Below are positions 37,401-49,400 of a DNA stretch of 64,000 nucleotides, piece after piece. Origin of the DNA: Branchiostoma floridae (Eukaryota > Chordata > Leptocardii > Amphioxiformes > Branchiostomatidae). The stretch covers positions 5,630,762 to 5,694,761 of the forward strand of contig NC_049979.1 of assembly GCF_000003815.2 (NCBI RefSeq), written 5' to 3'. Numbering within the stretch: position 1 is the stretch's first letter; each line of letters begins with the position of its first letter. Position numbers and translations under genes: made by a program. The notes beneath the pieces are model-generated. The model worked only from the letters and a program-made list of their open reading frames with translations. It did not search any database and was not told the origin of the DNA.

Positions 37401-40400
37401 AGTTCAGCCAAAGCTAACATGAACAAAACTAATTCTGTTCTAGAAAGACTAAAAAGGTACAATATACTAGGGGAAAACCATATTTGTTGCTTCTCAGATT
37501 TTTTCCAAAAAAATTGGACCGACAGGTCAAAACTTTTTTTTCCAAAGGTCTGGGGTGAAGATACACGGTTTAAATAACACCAAAAAAAAACAGCCTAAGG
37601 AATGGAACAGACTGCCAGCAGAGGTAGCCCAAAGCCCCACTCTTGACAATTTCAAATCACAGTTATAGATCCCTCCCCACCCGTCCCTCCCTCCCCATTA
37701 TAACATTCCATTTGGCTACTCCCAACCTTGCAGTAGACCCTCATACAATAGGAAACATAATCTTCACTATACGGTTGCCTCAAATGAAAGAAGACTATGC
37801 AGTAAGCCTTCTTTCCACCTTCTCACCTCTGGCCGTATAAGAGAAGAGCTCTCCCCCGAGTCCTTCCCCACAACGCCCACAATCTGCTTGAAGACAGACT
37901 CAAAGCCAGCAATGCTCTCCTCAGCCTTTGAGATCCTGTGTTGGTCTTCCTTTCCAAGCTTGTAGTTCGTCTGCAGTTCCTGGCTCTTGACTGCAGGTGT
38001 GACTTTCTTGTCAGCCATCTCCAGCAGAGACCTGGACACCTGTGATGGGAACGGCCAAAACAAACAAACTTGAATCATGTAGCAGTTCTCTCTATCATGT
38101 AGTTTGTACGTTTGTACGTTTGTATGTAAAAATTGTGTATATAGACTTAAAGGGACTTTAAACAATGTAAACTGTCTCTGTTATATATGCTGTCTGACCC
38201 TTGCCTCTTCCTTCATAACCTCAATGAAAAGTGGCCTGCAGGCCAATTTGAGCTTTCATGAATAAAAAAAGTTTCAAACAATGCCACCTATGTTGGTTTA
38301 TGTTGTATTTAGTTAGACTGACACCCGATATTAAGTTGGTTTCGTCCAATAGTTAAGTCTGACCACCGACACCTTGAGGTCAGCCATGTTGGAATAAAGC
38401 TCTTCAAGTTAGTTGCACTTGTGTCGCCCGTGAGTCGCTCCCTTTAGCGGTCCTTCTACTAAGTTCAGTTCAGTTCAGATCATCCTCTACTAAACTGGCG
38501 CAAAAAATTAAACAAACCTCCCATCTACATTAGAGCACAACAGCCGACACTGAACAGAGACGGGGGCCGATATCGTCTGCCAGGCATTTATGATTCGTTA
38601 CTTGAATCACGTGTCTCTAAGTCACGTGATCAGAGTAACTGAATCGTCACTCCTGAAGAAGGTCGACGGAAGTGCGACTGAAAATTCGAGGTAAGCTAAT
38701 TTTGGTGTTGTAAGACAGTGGAAAATCTTCAATATGTACTACATCAACACACATGAGCTTTCATGCTAACCTCCCAGGAGTTGGTGGCAGTGCAGGCCAA
38801 GTCAAAAATGATCATGGCGGGGACGTTCTCACTCCTAATCAGGGAACAGATGAGGGGCTTCGTGGCCATCTCCTCCTCATCAGCCCACACAACAGCTGGA
38901 AGTCTCTCTGTCTTCAGCAGCTGGTCTACAATGTTGTTGAGAGACATCGAGGCCATCCCCGCTGCAGCGGCACTGGCGATGGCACCCAGCGGCGACTTGC
39001 TCATCGCGGCAGGCTTGTCTGCTTTGCCACTCGTGTTGCCCCCTTTGGACTTCACCTCCACTGACTGGAGCTGCTTGCTTGCTGCTTCGTAGTTCTCCGA
39101 GAACTTGACCTCTGCGACGTTGGCTTCATTCTTAAACTGGAACATCTTGATAACCTACAGAAACAGGAAGGACAATCATAAAGATTGTTTTTGGTGACGT
39201 CATAGTGACTTTGGTAGTGACCTTGGCAACGCCAGTTTAATCTGTTGGTTCTCGGACTTTAGAAAAAAAATATGCTCGACTGGAAAAACATAATGAAAAC
39301 AAAGCCAGACAAACAGGTTTATGCTTTGGTGCACTCACTTTTATGACGTGAATACAGTCATATTAAAGTTTTCCTCTCTGCCCATTGCTTTTATGATGTC
39401 TGTTTGCTATATTTTCACTCAAAAAACCAAGAACCAAGAAATTAAATTGGTCTGGCCTTATTACCAGTTAAAGTAACGTTTAATTTCTTTCTTTCTTTCT
39501 TTTTTTCTTTGTTGATGATGAAACAACTCATCACATGGGACTGCCTAGTCCTGCTAGGGCTGGTTGCATCTGACCCGCAAAATACAGACAGACATACACA
39601 ACAAACATTACAACATGATACAATATAAAATTATCAATAACTATCAAATTTGTCATGCATCTACAGATATCTGAGAAAATGATCTATAACATACCTAAAA
39701 GATGGGAGTGAGTGGAGTAGGTGGAAGGTTACTTAGTAAAAGTAACCTATCTCCAAAGTGATGGACACAAGAACTTCATAAGCCTTATTTTGCTATTCAT
39801 TCTTTATGTTATTGAAACCCTTACCTGATGAGCCTGAGTGTAATTGCCTCTTTGTAAGCACATGTTTAGAAGGGTGCCCTTGGTGGCCAACATCCTGGGA
39901 ATAATGCCTAAGGATGAATCAACAAAACTGCTTTAAAGCTGGCGTAGTTGATGAAATCGAAGTATGACAGTGTGGTCCGCAAAAATGAGGGGCAAAGAGT
40001 CATACATGAACTCGTCTTTCCACTTTTGAAGCAAAAGTTTGGCCAACTTCATATGTATACATATTTGTGAAACTACATGTACAGGTCAACGGCAACACTC
40101 ATTTTACTATGAAGGTCATACAATGTCACTTAACAAGTTTCCTTTTTACAGGTTTATAATTTCATGTCACATCAAACTGTACAGATTTCTAAATGATGTC
40201 TCCATCTGCTATCCTACCTGTTTTCCTTTTAAGGACAAGAGAACTGGCTGCTGAGCTGTATCGAGCGCTGTGGTTCCTCCTCCTGCGACGCCTGCCCTTG
40301 TCACTGTCATCTATAAATCATGAACAACAACCCATCACTACCGTTTCTGGACTGGCACAGTACCAGCCTGGGAGTGGGTACCACCTGGATAGTAGTTCGC

Positions 40401-43400
40401 TCCTGTATATGTTTGCTTCTGCTACCTGTCTGGAGACCTACGCATTCAAACCCTTTAGTCTGTTGATGAGCGAATTAAGGAATAGGTTCTAGAACACTCG
40501 TTCGATGACAACAGGCACTCCCGCAAGCGGATGGAGGGCTTGTCCAGTGTTGGAACGCCTGTTCGAACGATCTTTTGAATCCATTCCTTAACTTGCTCTA
40601 GTGCAAGGACCAGTCAGCACCCTCGTCCAAAATTTGGATGATTCCAGACATTAACGCGGCCAAGGATCCCAGACGAAACAGCAGAGAAGCGACTGTATAT
40701 AGTGTACAATGAATGTCAGAGCTAGAAGCGAACTACTTTCCAGATGGTACCTAGGCCATCAGATACACCCAAAGACATTGAAAACGTAGCAAAACCTGCA
40801 AAGAGAAAAAAAGATAGCAGGCAGGGACTGTAGGGTAGCCACTAACCAGTTGCCGTGCCAGTCTGTGTGCCAGTCACCTGCTCACTGCCTGGGAAAGACT
40901 TCTCACTTTCTGCCCCAGTTCCTTGAGAAGTAGCTAGCAGCACAAATTAAGAGGTGCAAATTTTAACTGAAGCAAGTATTTCGGATTTACTATTAATATA
41001 TCTATACTATATCCGTTGCTTTTGAAAAACATGGAATTTAGGGTGTTAAGTCAACGGATTCAAACTGCAATTTTTTAAAAATATTGCAGTTTGAAACCAT
41101 CTTCCGTCAAATTGATAATCCTAAACACCCTATTCTAAATACAACGGATATAGGTTACTCTGCGGATAAAGGTGAACTAGCGTTACATAGAAGCAAGCTA
41201 AAGCTGGTTTACAGAATATATCCTTAAAATCACGATGCTAGACACCAAAAAAATCTGTCTACAGCATTAAAAATCTGGCAAGTACCTGTCTCACTCCTGC
41301 TTCTGCTAGATGAAGTCCCCCGTTTCTTTCTTTGTCTTTTACTCCTTTTGTCTTGTTCCCACCTGCTGTAGTAACTTCCCATCTCATCACCACTGCTGGT
41401 GTCTCCCGAGTCTCTGCTTCCCACAGCAATCAGACCTAAAAACAATAAACCTGTCAGCATCAGACTATGACACGCTGTACACTAGCGTTTTCTGAGATGT
41501 CTTGGCCCAAGATGTCTCAGGAAACACTTAATTTCCCAGTAGAAAGAGAAATTTTATAAGTGTCCCAAGACACATTTCCTGCTGTGCGTCTTGAGACAGC
41601 TCGAGAGGTGCACCCAAGATGCTCAGCGGGAGAGCCAAGACCCTTTTTTCCTGTGTAAGGAGAACAGAGCCTGCTTAGAGTCAACTTGGAGCGGTGCCTG
41701 TAGGCCAGAGGGCATATATTATTGAGCCTACCAAGTGCAATCTCCACAGCATTTTGGATCTGTGTTTACTAGGAGGTTGTTTTTCATCTTTTCTCACATC
41801 TTCGAACAGGGACAGTTTTATTCTGATTGCAGTTAGAGTCCACTACAACCCTTTGATATTTCCCCCCACATTTGCGGCAAAACTGCCCAATTATTACGGA
41901 GGACAGAGTGTGGCCAGATGCAGAGACACAAATACATGCCTGCAAGCCTGCTCTGCGGGGAGTCCGAGACAGCTTATCACAGCGTGTGTGAAGATGGGTT
42001 TGCTGAGACATCTCCGCGAGAGGTGTCTCAAGACAGCTTTAGCATTTTTAGTGTAAAGAGAGCCTAACTTTCCAAGGTACAAGCCCACGAAAAGATGACC
42101 CCAAACATACACTAAGTCTTGGTAATCTTTTCCTCAAGGATGCAGAAGACCCCTAACCTGGCTGTTTTGGGACATGTTCTGGTACCACCAGCTGGAAGCG
42201 CCACTGAGCCTCGTTAATGCACTGGTCCAGCCTGGAGATTCTCTGCTGCAAGGAGCTCTCCGTAATGGAGGACGACACACACTTCAGGAGGTCCTCATCT
42301 GGAAAGATGGAGCAATCAAAGATGTTATAAAATCTGGTTATGATTATTAGTTTCTCAGAAGTTATTTAATGTCAATCTTTAGCTATTTAGCAAACTTTAA
42401 ACAGTTAAGAATTCCAGCAAAGTGCTTTGATTACGAGGGACTGAGTACCCCTTCTTGCAACTCACCTTCTCCGTTCTGGCCCTGCCCTAGCTTGGCAAAC
42501 CTGGCAGACTTGAGGTTAAGAAAGCACTCCTTCAGCACAGCCAGGATGTCTCGTACCAAGCACTCATCCATCAGAAACCCCAGCCTGGGCACCTCCCGGG
42601 TCCAACCATCCCCACTTCTCCCGCTGCTGTGCCCTGACAACCCATTCCTGTCCTCACTGGCCGGCTCTGCAATGTCCGACAGACTAGGATGATGGTTCTT
42701 GTCCCTCCCTTTTTTCCTCTTGGTGGTGGGTTCTTCTTTAGTAGCTGTTACCTCTTCTCTATTCTCAGGGACCATGGCTTCTTTGCCTATAGCTATCCCC
42801 TCGCTTGCCTGGACTATGGCGTCTAACACTGTTCCCGGTACATTTGGCTTCCATGTGGTGCTATTGTCTGCTAATATTCTGTACACCTCAGTGCTAGATA
42901 CCATCTCCACACTGCTGTCCAGGGAGGGTGGACAGCTGAGTAGACTCTCTCTTCTCGACCCGCGGTTTGTCCTGTCCAGTTCGTATTGCCCCTCCTCCCC
43001 TCCGCTGTCGGACAGAACTGACCTGTCGTCGAGCAGGTCGTCGTGGGTGACAAACAGCAGGGAGAAGATGTTCTCCAGCACCTCAGCTCGGAAGGTCAGG
43101 GGTTGGATCTGGGACAGGTGGTCCTTCCCTACCTCCAGGTTCTTTGTGACAAGTCTGCCATACATCTCTTCCATCTGTGCAGAAGGCTGGGTGCCGCTGA
43201 TGTTGCTTCCCGCAGACAGGCTGCTGTTGGCCCTGGCTTTCATCCCCAGGTCCTGGCCGTGCAGGATAGCGTCCATGAAGCATCTTATGGCACAGTAACC
43301 CCTGGAAATAAGTGCAGGTATATTTTGAATTTAAATTTATCTGGTGTATTTGCAGCCAGTGACATAGGCAGGTACCCAAAGTCAGTAATGAGGCTGATTA

Positions 43401-46400
43401 ACATGGTCGAGACGCCATCTTGAACATGGGACCCCCGTTTTACGTCCCTTCCGGAAGACGATTTGGTGGAATGACCATGCTTGGTCCGGCTAGAGCAATC
43501 CGGTCGCCCTTGGTTAGACGCCCATCCAAGAACTGACCGGACTGCGTGTTGCTTAACTTCCAAGATCGAGGGATCGGGTGTACACATGTATCCAACAGCC
43601 ATAGCATGTTACACAGAATATTGATATTAAGGTAATATACATTAATATACATTAATATACAGTAATATCATCAGTGAACATTCAGTTCAGGAGTTTGACA
43701 ATGTACCTGTCACAGTAGTTCAACCTTCTGAAAAATAAAAATAAAATAAAACCCTACTGTAGGTAGCAGAGGCTAAGTTTGATAACAGTCCTGCTTGCGA
43801 CATAGTATACATCGAGTCGCCATCGTATCGCGTTCCCCACGGGTCACCGAGTTGTGTTACAGTTTAACCATGTTGCATTTGGGTTTACCAGATGCATAGT
43901 TAATGAGATGGGGTCAAATTTCATGTTTGTTTTACCAGCCTTTAAACAATCGGGACTTGACACCTTGAAGGATGTTATGTGGTGACGGCTCCACCTCTAC
44001 CCTCTCTACCTCTCCTCGTTCTACCCTGTGTCATGAGGAAAACCTGACAGTGTGTTCTTATAATGTATTATCTGCATGACTGTTGGTGTGATCAATAGAT
44101 AAAAAGGCATACCTGTATATGGAAATGTCCCTCTGTTGCTGGAGACTCTGTGGTCCTTCAGAGATGGAGATGTCCTCAGCACTGTCATCATCCACAGGAG
44201 CAAACCTCACAATCTTCTTTGAAGAGTTTTCTATGGGTACATAGACATATTGTTAAGTCAAACTGAATGAAATACACACCAGAAGTATCACCCTACATTC
44301 ATCTTCATGTTCAAGTACTTCTTCACACACTGCAAAGAGGTTAGTTAAAAGCAGATGAATCTATTGTACTGTATTTACACTGTATGTGCTATGGCATATC
44401 TATTCCTTAATTAACACTCACATTTACAGTTTACCTAGGCTGACTCCTTTAATCAGAATGATAAAAATTCTGGAAGATCCAAAGTAAAACTTAATGTGCG
44501 CATCTGACTTTTTGATACATGTAGTATTGCACAACGTTATAATTAATTACATAACAATCTTGGCGTGTATTGCACTGTTGCTTTTACAAGAATATTGCAC
44601 GTAAACAAAAGTTATCTACTAGAAAATAACCCAGATTATAAAATAAAAAACAACCTTCTGTGGGCAGTGATGGCTGCTTGTGCAGCAGGTCCAGCACCTC
44701 TTCCTGGTTCAGCCTGGCCAGACTGGTGGCCTGGTGCAGCATGAACAGGACCGAGTGGAACTCCAGGCCCTGAAACAGCTCGCTGGCTCGGTCATGGTGG
44801 GTGGTGGGGGCTCCACTCTCGATCACCAGGGGCCTGGGGAAATTGTCACAGTCACTGAGAATTACTAGTGTAATCATGTGTGCAACATGAACAGGACCGA
44901 GTGGAACTCCAGGCCCTGAAATAGCTCGCTGGCTCGGTCATGGTGGGTAGTGGGGGCTCCACTCTCGATCACTAGGGGCCTGGGGAAATTGTCACAGTCA
45001 CTGAGAATCAGGCTTTTAGCCAGGCATGTGTCATGGCTTCATTGGGACGTGCTTTTCTTAGAATAACAAGAAATTGGACGCACTAGGCACCCTCAGGAAG
45101 CAGATCCTCTGACAAGCATGAATTAACCAGGGATGCTACTTGGTCATCAGTAAAAGACTGTGACCTCTTCTGGCAGTAAATTTGCCCCTCAGGATAAGTT
45201 AGAATGCACCATCTTAACTTAAAATTCTCAAAAACTCTATGGATGGTGGATGCCACTAGACAGTCGTGCCTATAGTATTTACTGCGACTCACCAAGAAAT
45301 TTGGACTCCCTATAATAAAATCCTAGCTAGAACTAAAAGTCAGCTATAGAGAATTGCTACATAAAAAATCATCAAGCTCTCCATAAAGCTGTAAAGATCT
45401 TTGATTGAAATGACAGACGGATAAGAAGAAAAAAAAAAGCAACTGATTACCATTTTAGACAGGTGCTTACCTGTGCCAAAAAGCATTAACTCAAGCAACT
45501 GGATATGATTTTGGAAACAGTCAGAGTGTCAGACGTTTCAACTAGCATCCACTAGTTTTCATGTCACTGACAAAAACTAATTAGTGGATGCTAGTTTAAG
45601 GTCAAACCGTTTCCAAAATCATATCCAGTTGCTTGAGTAACTACTTTTTGGCATATCTTATTACCTGGATGTCTAACCTTCATCAATGTAGGTGCTTACC
45701 TGGTCTTGTCCAGACACCATTGCACCAGCTGAACTTGATAAGCCAGGTTCCTGCAGGCCTGGGACAGGACAGGCTGGCTCTGCATCATCTCAGCCTGGTC
45801 ACTCAGGGCCTAGAACACACAACAGTATGAACATGTTAAATGGCTATCAGCAACCAGGGTTGAACAAGTTTTCTAACACTTTGTTGCACCACCCGGATAA
45901 TCGGTAGCGCTTTAGGCACAGGCCCAAGAGGTCCCGAGTTTGAAACCTACCATGTCACCAATCTTGTGCCTTTGGCCTGGGAAAGGCACTTAACATGGGG
46001 GCATCCCCTGGATAGGACGTTAAATGGAGATCCCGTGTTCGGGGAGAGCCACACCTTACAATCTGGTCTCCGGGTTAACATCTTGAAAGGTGATATGTCA
46101 ATCCTTCCACAAATGTGTTAAAACTGAATAAATAAATATATCTCCCTAACCATCCCTGAATAGAGACGGTGGGCGCCACAGACTTCCGCAACCTATGATC
46201 CACTGCTCACTGAGTCACGTGTTCTATCCGCATTACGTGACGTCACAACAGCAGTGGATTGTTCATTCCTTGACAAAGACTGATGCTGTGCAGTCGAAAA
46301 ATTGGGTGAGTCCAACTTTCGTGTTGGAAATTACAGTTCAACTACATGTATTTCAAGAATGACTTCCACCAACACAGATGAACCTTCAAGTTAATAATAA

Positions 46401-49400
46401 ATATACCTGAGTGTTCCACAGCCCGTCCATGAGTCTGGAGATGTTGTGGCAGCCGTAGCAGTGGTTCCACCCCAGCAGCAGCACCAGGGGGCGCAGTGGC
46501 TGGAACTCTGCCGGTGCCAGCAGGGCAGCCAGCTCCTCAAACTGGCCAGCCTTCACAAGGGACACTGCTGTACTCTGTCAGCAAACAGCACAATTTAGTA
46601 CATCAAACTGGCCAGCCTTCACAAGGGACACTGCTGTACTCTGTCAGCAAACAGCACAATTTAGTACATCAAACTGGCCAGCCTTCACAAGGGACACTGC
46701 TGTACTCTGTCAGCAAAGAACACAATTTAGTACATCAAACTGGCCAGCCTTCACGAGGGACACTGCTGTACTCTGTCAGCAAAGAACACAATTCAGTACA
46801 TCAAACTGGCCAGCCTTCACGAGGGACACTGCTGTACTCTGGCAGCAAACAACACAATTCAGTACATGCAGCAAATTATACAGGTTACATTTGCAACATA
46901 TCAAAAACCATTGAAAGTCATTTACAATATACCAACAGCTAAGAGCAATGGCAATGCTGTTCTTAGATCCCTACCATAACATCTTCCAGGATGTGTCTCT
47001 GGCCCCGCAGACACCTGAAGAACAAGTTCTGCCATACGGCCATCCTGTCCTCTCCATTGGTCATCGCCATGGTGATGACCTGGTCATCAGTCTCATCTTT
47101 ATTAGACTCTTCTGACCCACTCATCACTCTCTCAGCATATCTCTGTCTGCTAGTCCTTATCCTCATTTCATTTTCAACAGCTGCAAACTCCTCCAGCAGC
47201 CAGGAGTCCTGCCTGCCCAGGAGACAGGAGTTTATTGCACTAAGTTGCAGACACGGCTGGTCTCTGTTGACGAAGCTAAGCAGCTCACTAAACAGGTCCT
47301 GAAGTTTGAGGTCCACCATGTCTCTCGAAGGGTTCAGCAGGGCAAGTATATCATAGAGATGTCTACAGATGTCACGTGATCTTTCTGTATGATCTCCATT
47401 CTCTTTTAAGTTGTTCAGAGTTTTGAGATCTTCAAATATACAGTCTATATACAGCTTCTGTAAGGCTTGGTTGTGTTGCAGGTACATCTCTCTGTCTTCT
47501 GACACAGTGAGGTGTGCTAGAATGGCATGTCCCAAGGTAGGTGTCTCTTGCAGAACAGCCTTTAGGAAGGACAGGGCCTCGGTACTCAGACCAGTAAGGG
47601 TCGCGAGCTGGTGTTCCCGGCTGCTGTTCCTCTTAGTGATGGCACAGCAGTGAAACCTGTACACTTCCTACAAGGAGGACAGAAAAAAGGAATCTCCAAA
47701 CAGATCCTACGGTAGCATGAGATAGTATCAAATCCTGGCAGAGGAGTGAAGCCGGCTTAGGAGTGTGTTTCGCTACCGCAAATGGACACCTCTTGGCTGA
47801 CTACACTCCTTGGCCAGTTTGGTACTATCGTATGCCATCGTAGTATCTGCTTGGAGATTAGACAAAAAGTACACCTACTGTAGTATGAGGAACAAGGAAG
47901 GACATACATCCAAAGCTGTACAAGCTTTCTTTACTTTTGATTACAAATACACACACATCTCAACTTGACTTATCAATTAATCCAAGAGAAATTCAAATTC
48001 TACTGTACACACTGCCTTCTTTAATCTTAGCAAAAAACATCACCTGTAAGGTATTGTGGCTTGCTCCCTTTCCAGCCTCGAATAACAAAAGTCGAAACTC
48101 TGCATCCTGATAGATGTCTAGATGGATGTTTGCTGGAAGTTGTTCCTGCAAAATGTCTTCATTTAGTAGATGCACCAAAAAGTAATTTCTTAAGGAACAG
48201 GTTTACAAAGTGCATTGACTTATATTTGTTGTGTGCTAAGTTTTTTTTTTTTCATGTATGTTGTGTCCATTACCTCATCATTAGCAGCTGTGCTAAACTG
48301 AATAATGATTGTAACTAGGGTATCACGGTGGGCCCTTAACCCTCTCAGCACGAAAAGCCATTTTCGTGGCTTTCCCGTAGACCGCGAGAAGCCACGTACG
48401 GGGCTTCGTACGTCACGTTTTGGATTTTGAACTCCCTGCCCACCATCATGACGAATCCCACAACTAGAACGCTGGTAATTGTAAGAGAACCAATCAATCA
48501 GAAAACATACAGCATTTTGACTTCATTCAAACCTTATTTGAACGTAATCCAGACGCTAGATAATCATGAGTGCTTCAGAGGCCTCATCGGCCGATAATGA
48601 AGATTTAGTGGAGGCTCCCACCAGCGGGGAAAGTGACGAACAACAAGGTAAACAACGGGGTTTTTTTGTTGAATATTTGCTGCTGTCTCTTCATGCCAGG
48701 TTTGCGGTTTCGTACTGCTGCTATCTAGCTGCATTTTACAGGTTTGCGATAGCAGAACCTGTTCTGTTTTACAGGCTTGCGATAGCAAACCTTTTTTTTT
48801 TTCAAATTTTTTTTTTTCAAATTTTTTTTTTTAGATATTGTCAGAGCTTGTAGTTATACTTATGTGAACATATAAATGAAAGTGGTTGGAAGTTGTACTA
48901 TTTTTTAAATAACATTACTACAATTTTTCCTCAACAAAACAATAATTTCACATGATAATACAACAATACAATTGTTCAACAACAAAACATGTGATTATTA
49001 TAAACTATATTTTGGTTTTCTCCCCAGCATCCAGCAGTGACAACATCGATGAAGATGATGAGCAGTGTGAAGATGTTTGATGCCCATCACATAATACCAG
49101 CATTGCTCTTGTATTATAATGTATTTCTGTGTAGTTTCAGGATAAGTAAAGTATGTTTTTGCCCCTGAATGGACTTTTTATTTTGTGAGACATGTTTTTG
49201 TTTTGTTTTGCATATTGTGTTTTTGTTTATTGTTATTACTATTACTACTATCAGATTGATGGTATGATGTTTATTTTGCTTTTATTGGAAAGGCCAGTCT
49301 GTGAGCTTTCCAGAAATATATAGTTTTCCTAGTCTACTCCTTACATAGCAGCTGTAATAATAATTAACAAAAAGTACTAATTGACACCTGTATAGACTGA

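Noticed and set aside
42699-43423. 199- and 126-codon plus-strand ORFs opposite ZFYVE26 exon 9
   Set aside because: Antisense of a conserved spastizin exon; no family resemblance of their own.
46539-46870. CRISPR-like array
   Set aside because: Repeats are contiguous without unique spacers, in a eukaryotic gene. The same applies to 62385-62905.
46496-46942. 148-codon plus-strand frame with 22-residue repeats (QTGQPSQGTLLYSVSKQHN)
   Set aside because: It is the antisense of the 66-bp exon 5 acceptor array. The unit length is a multiple of three, so the frame stays open by default. No splice or start context of its own.
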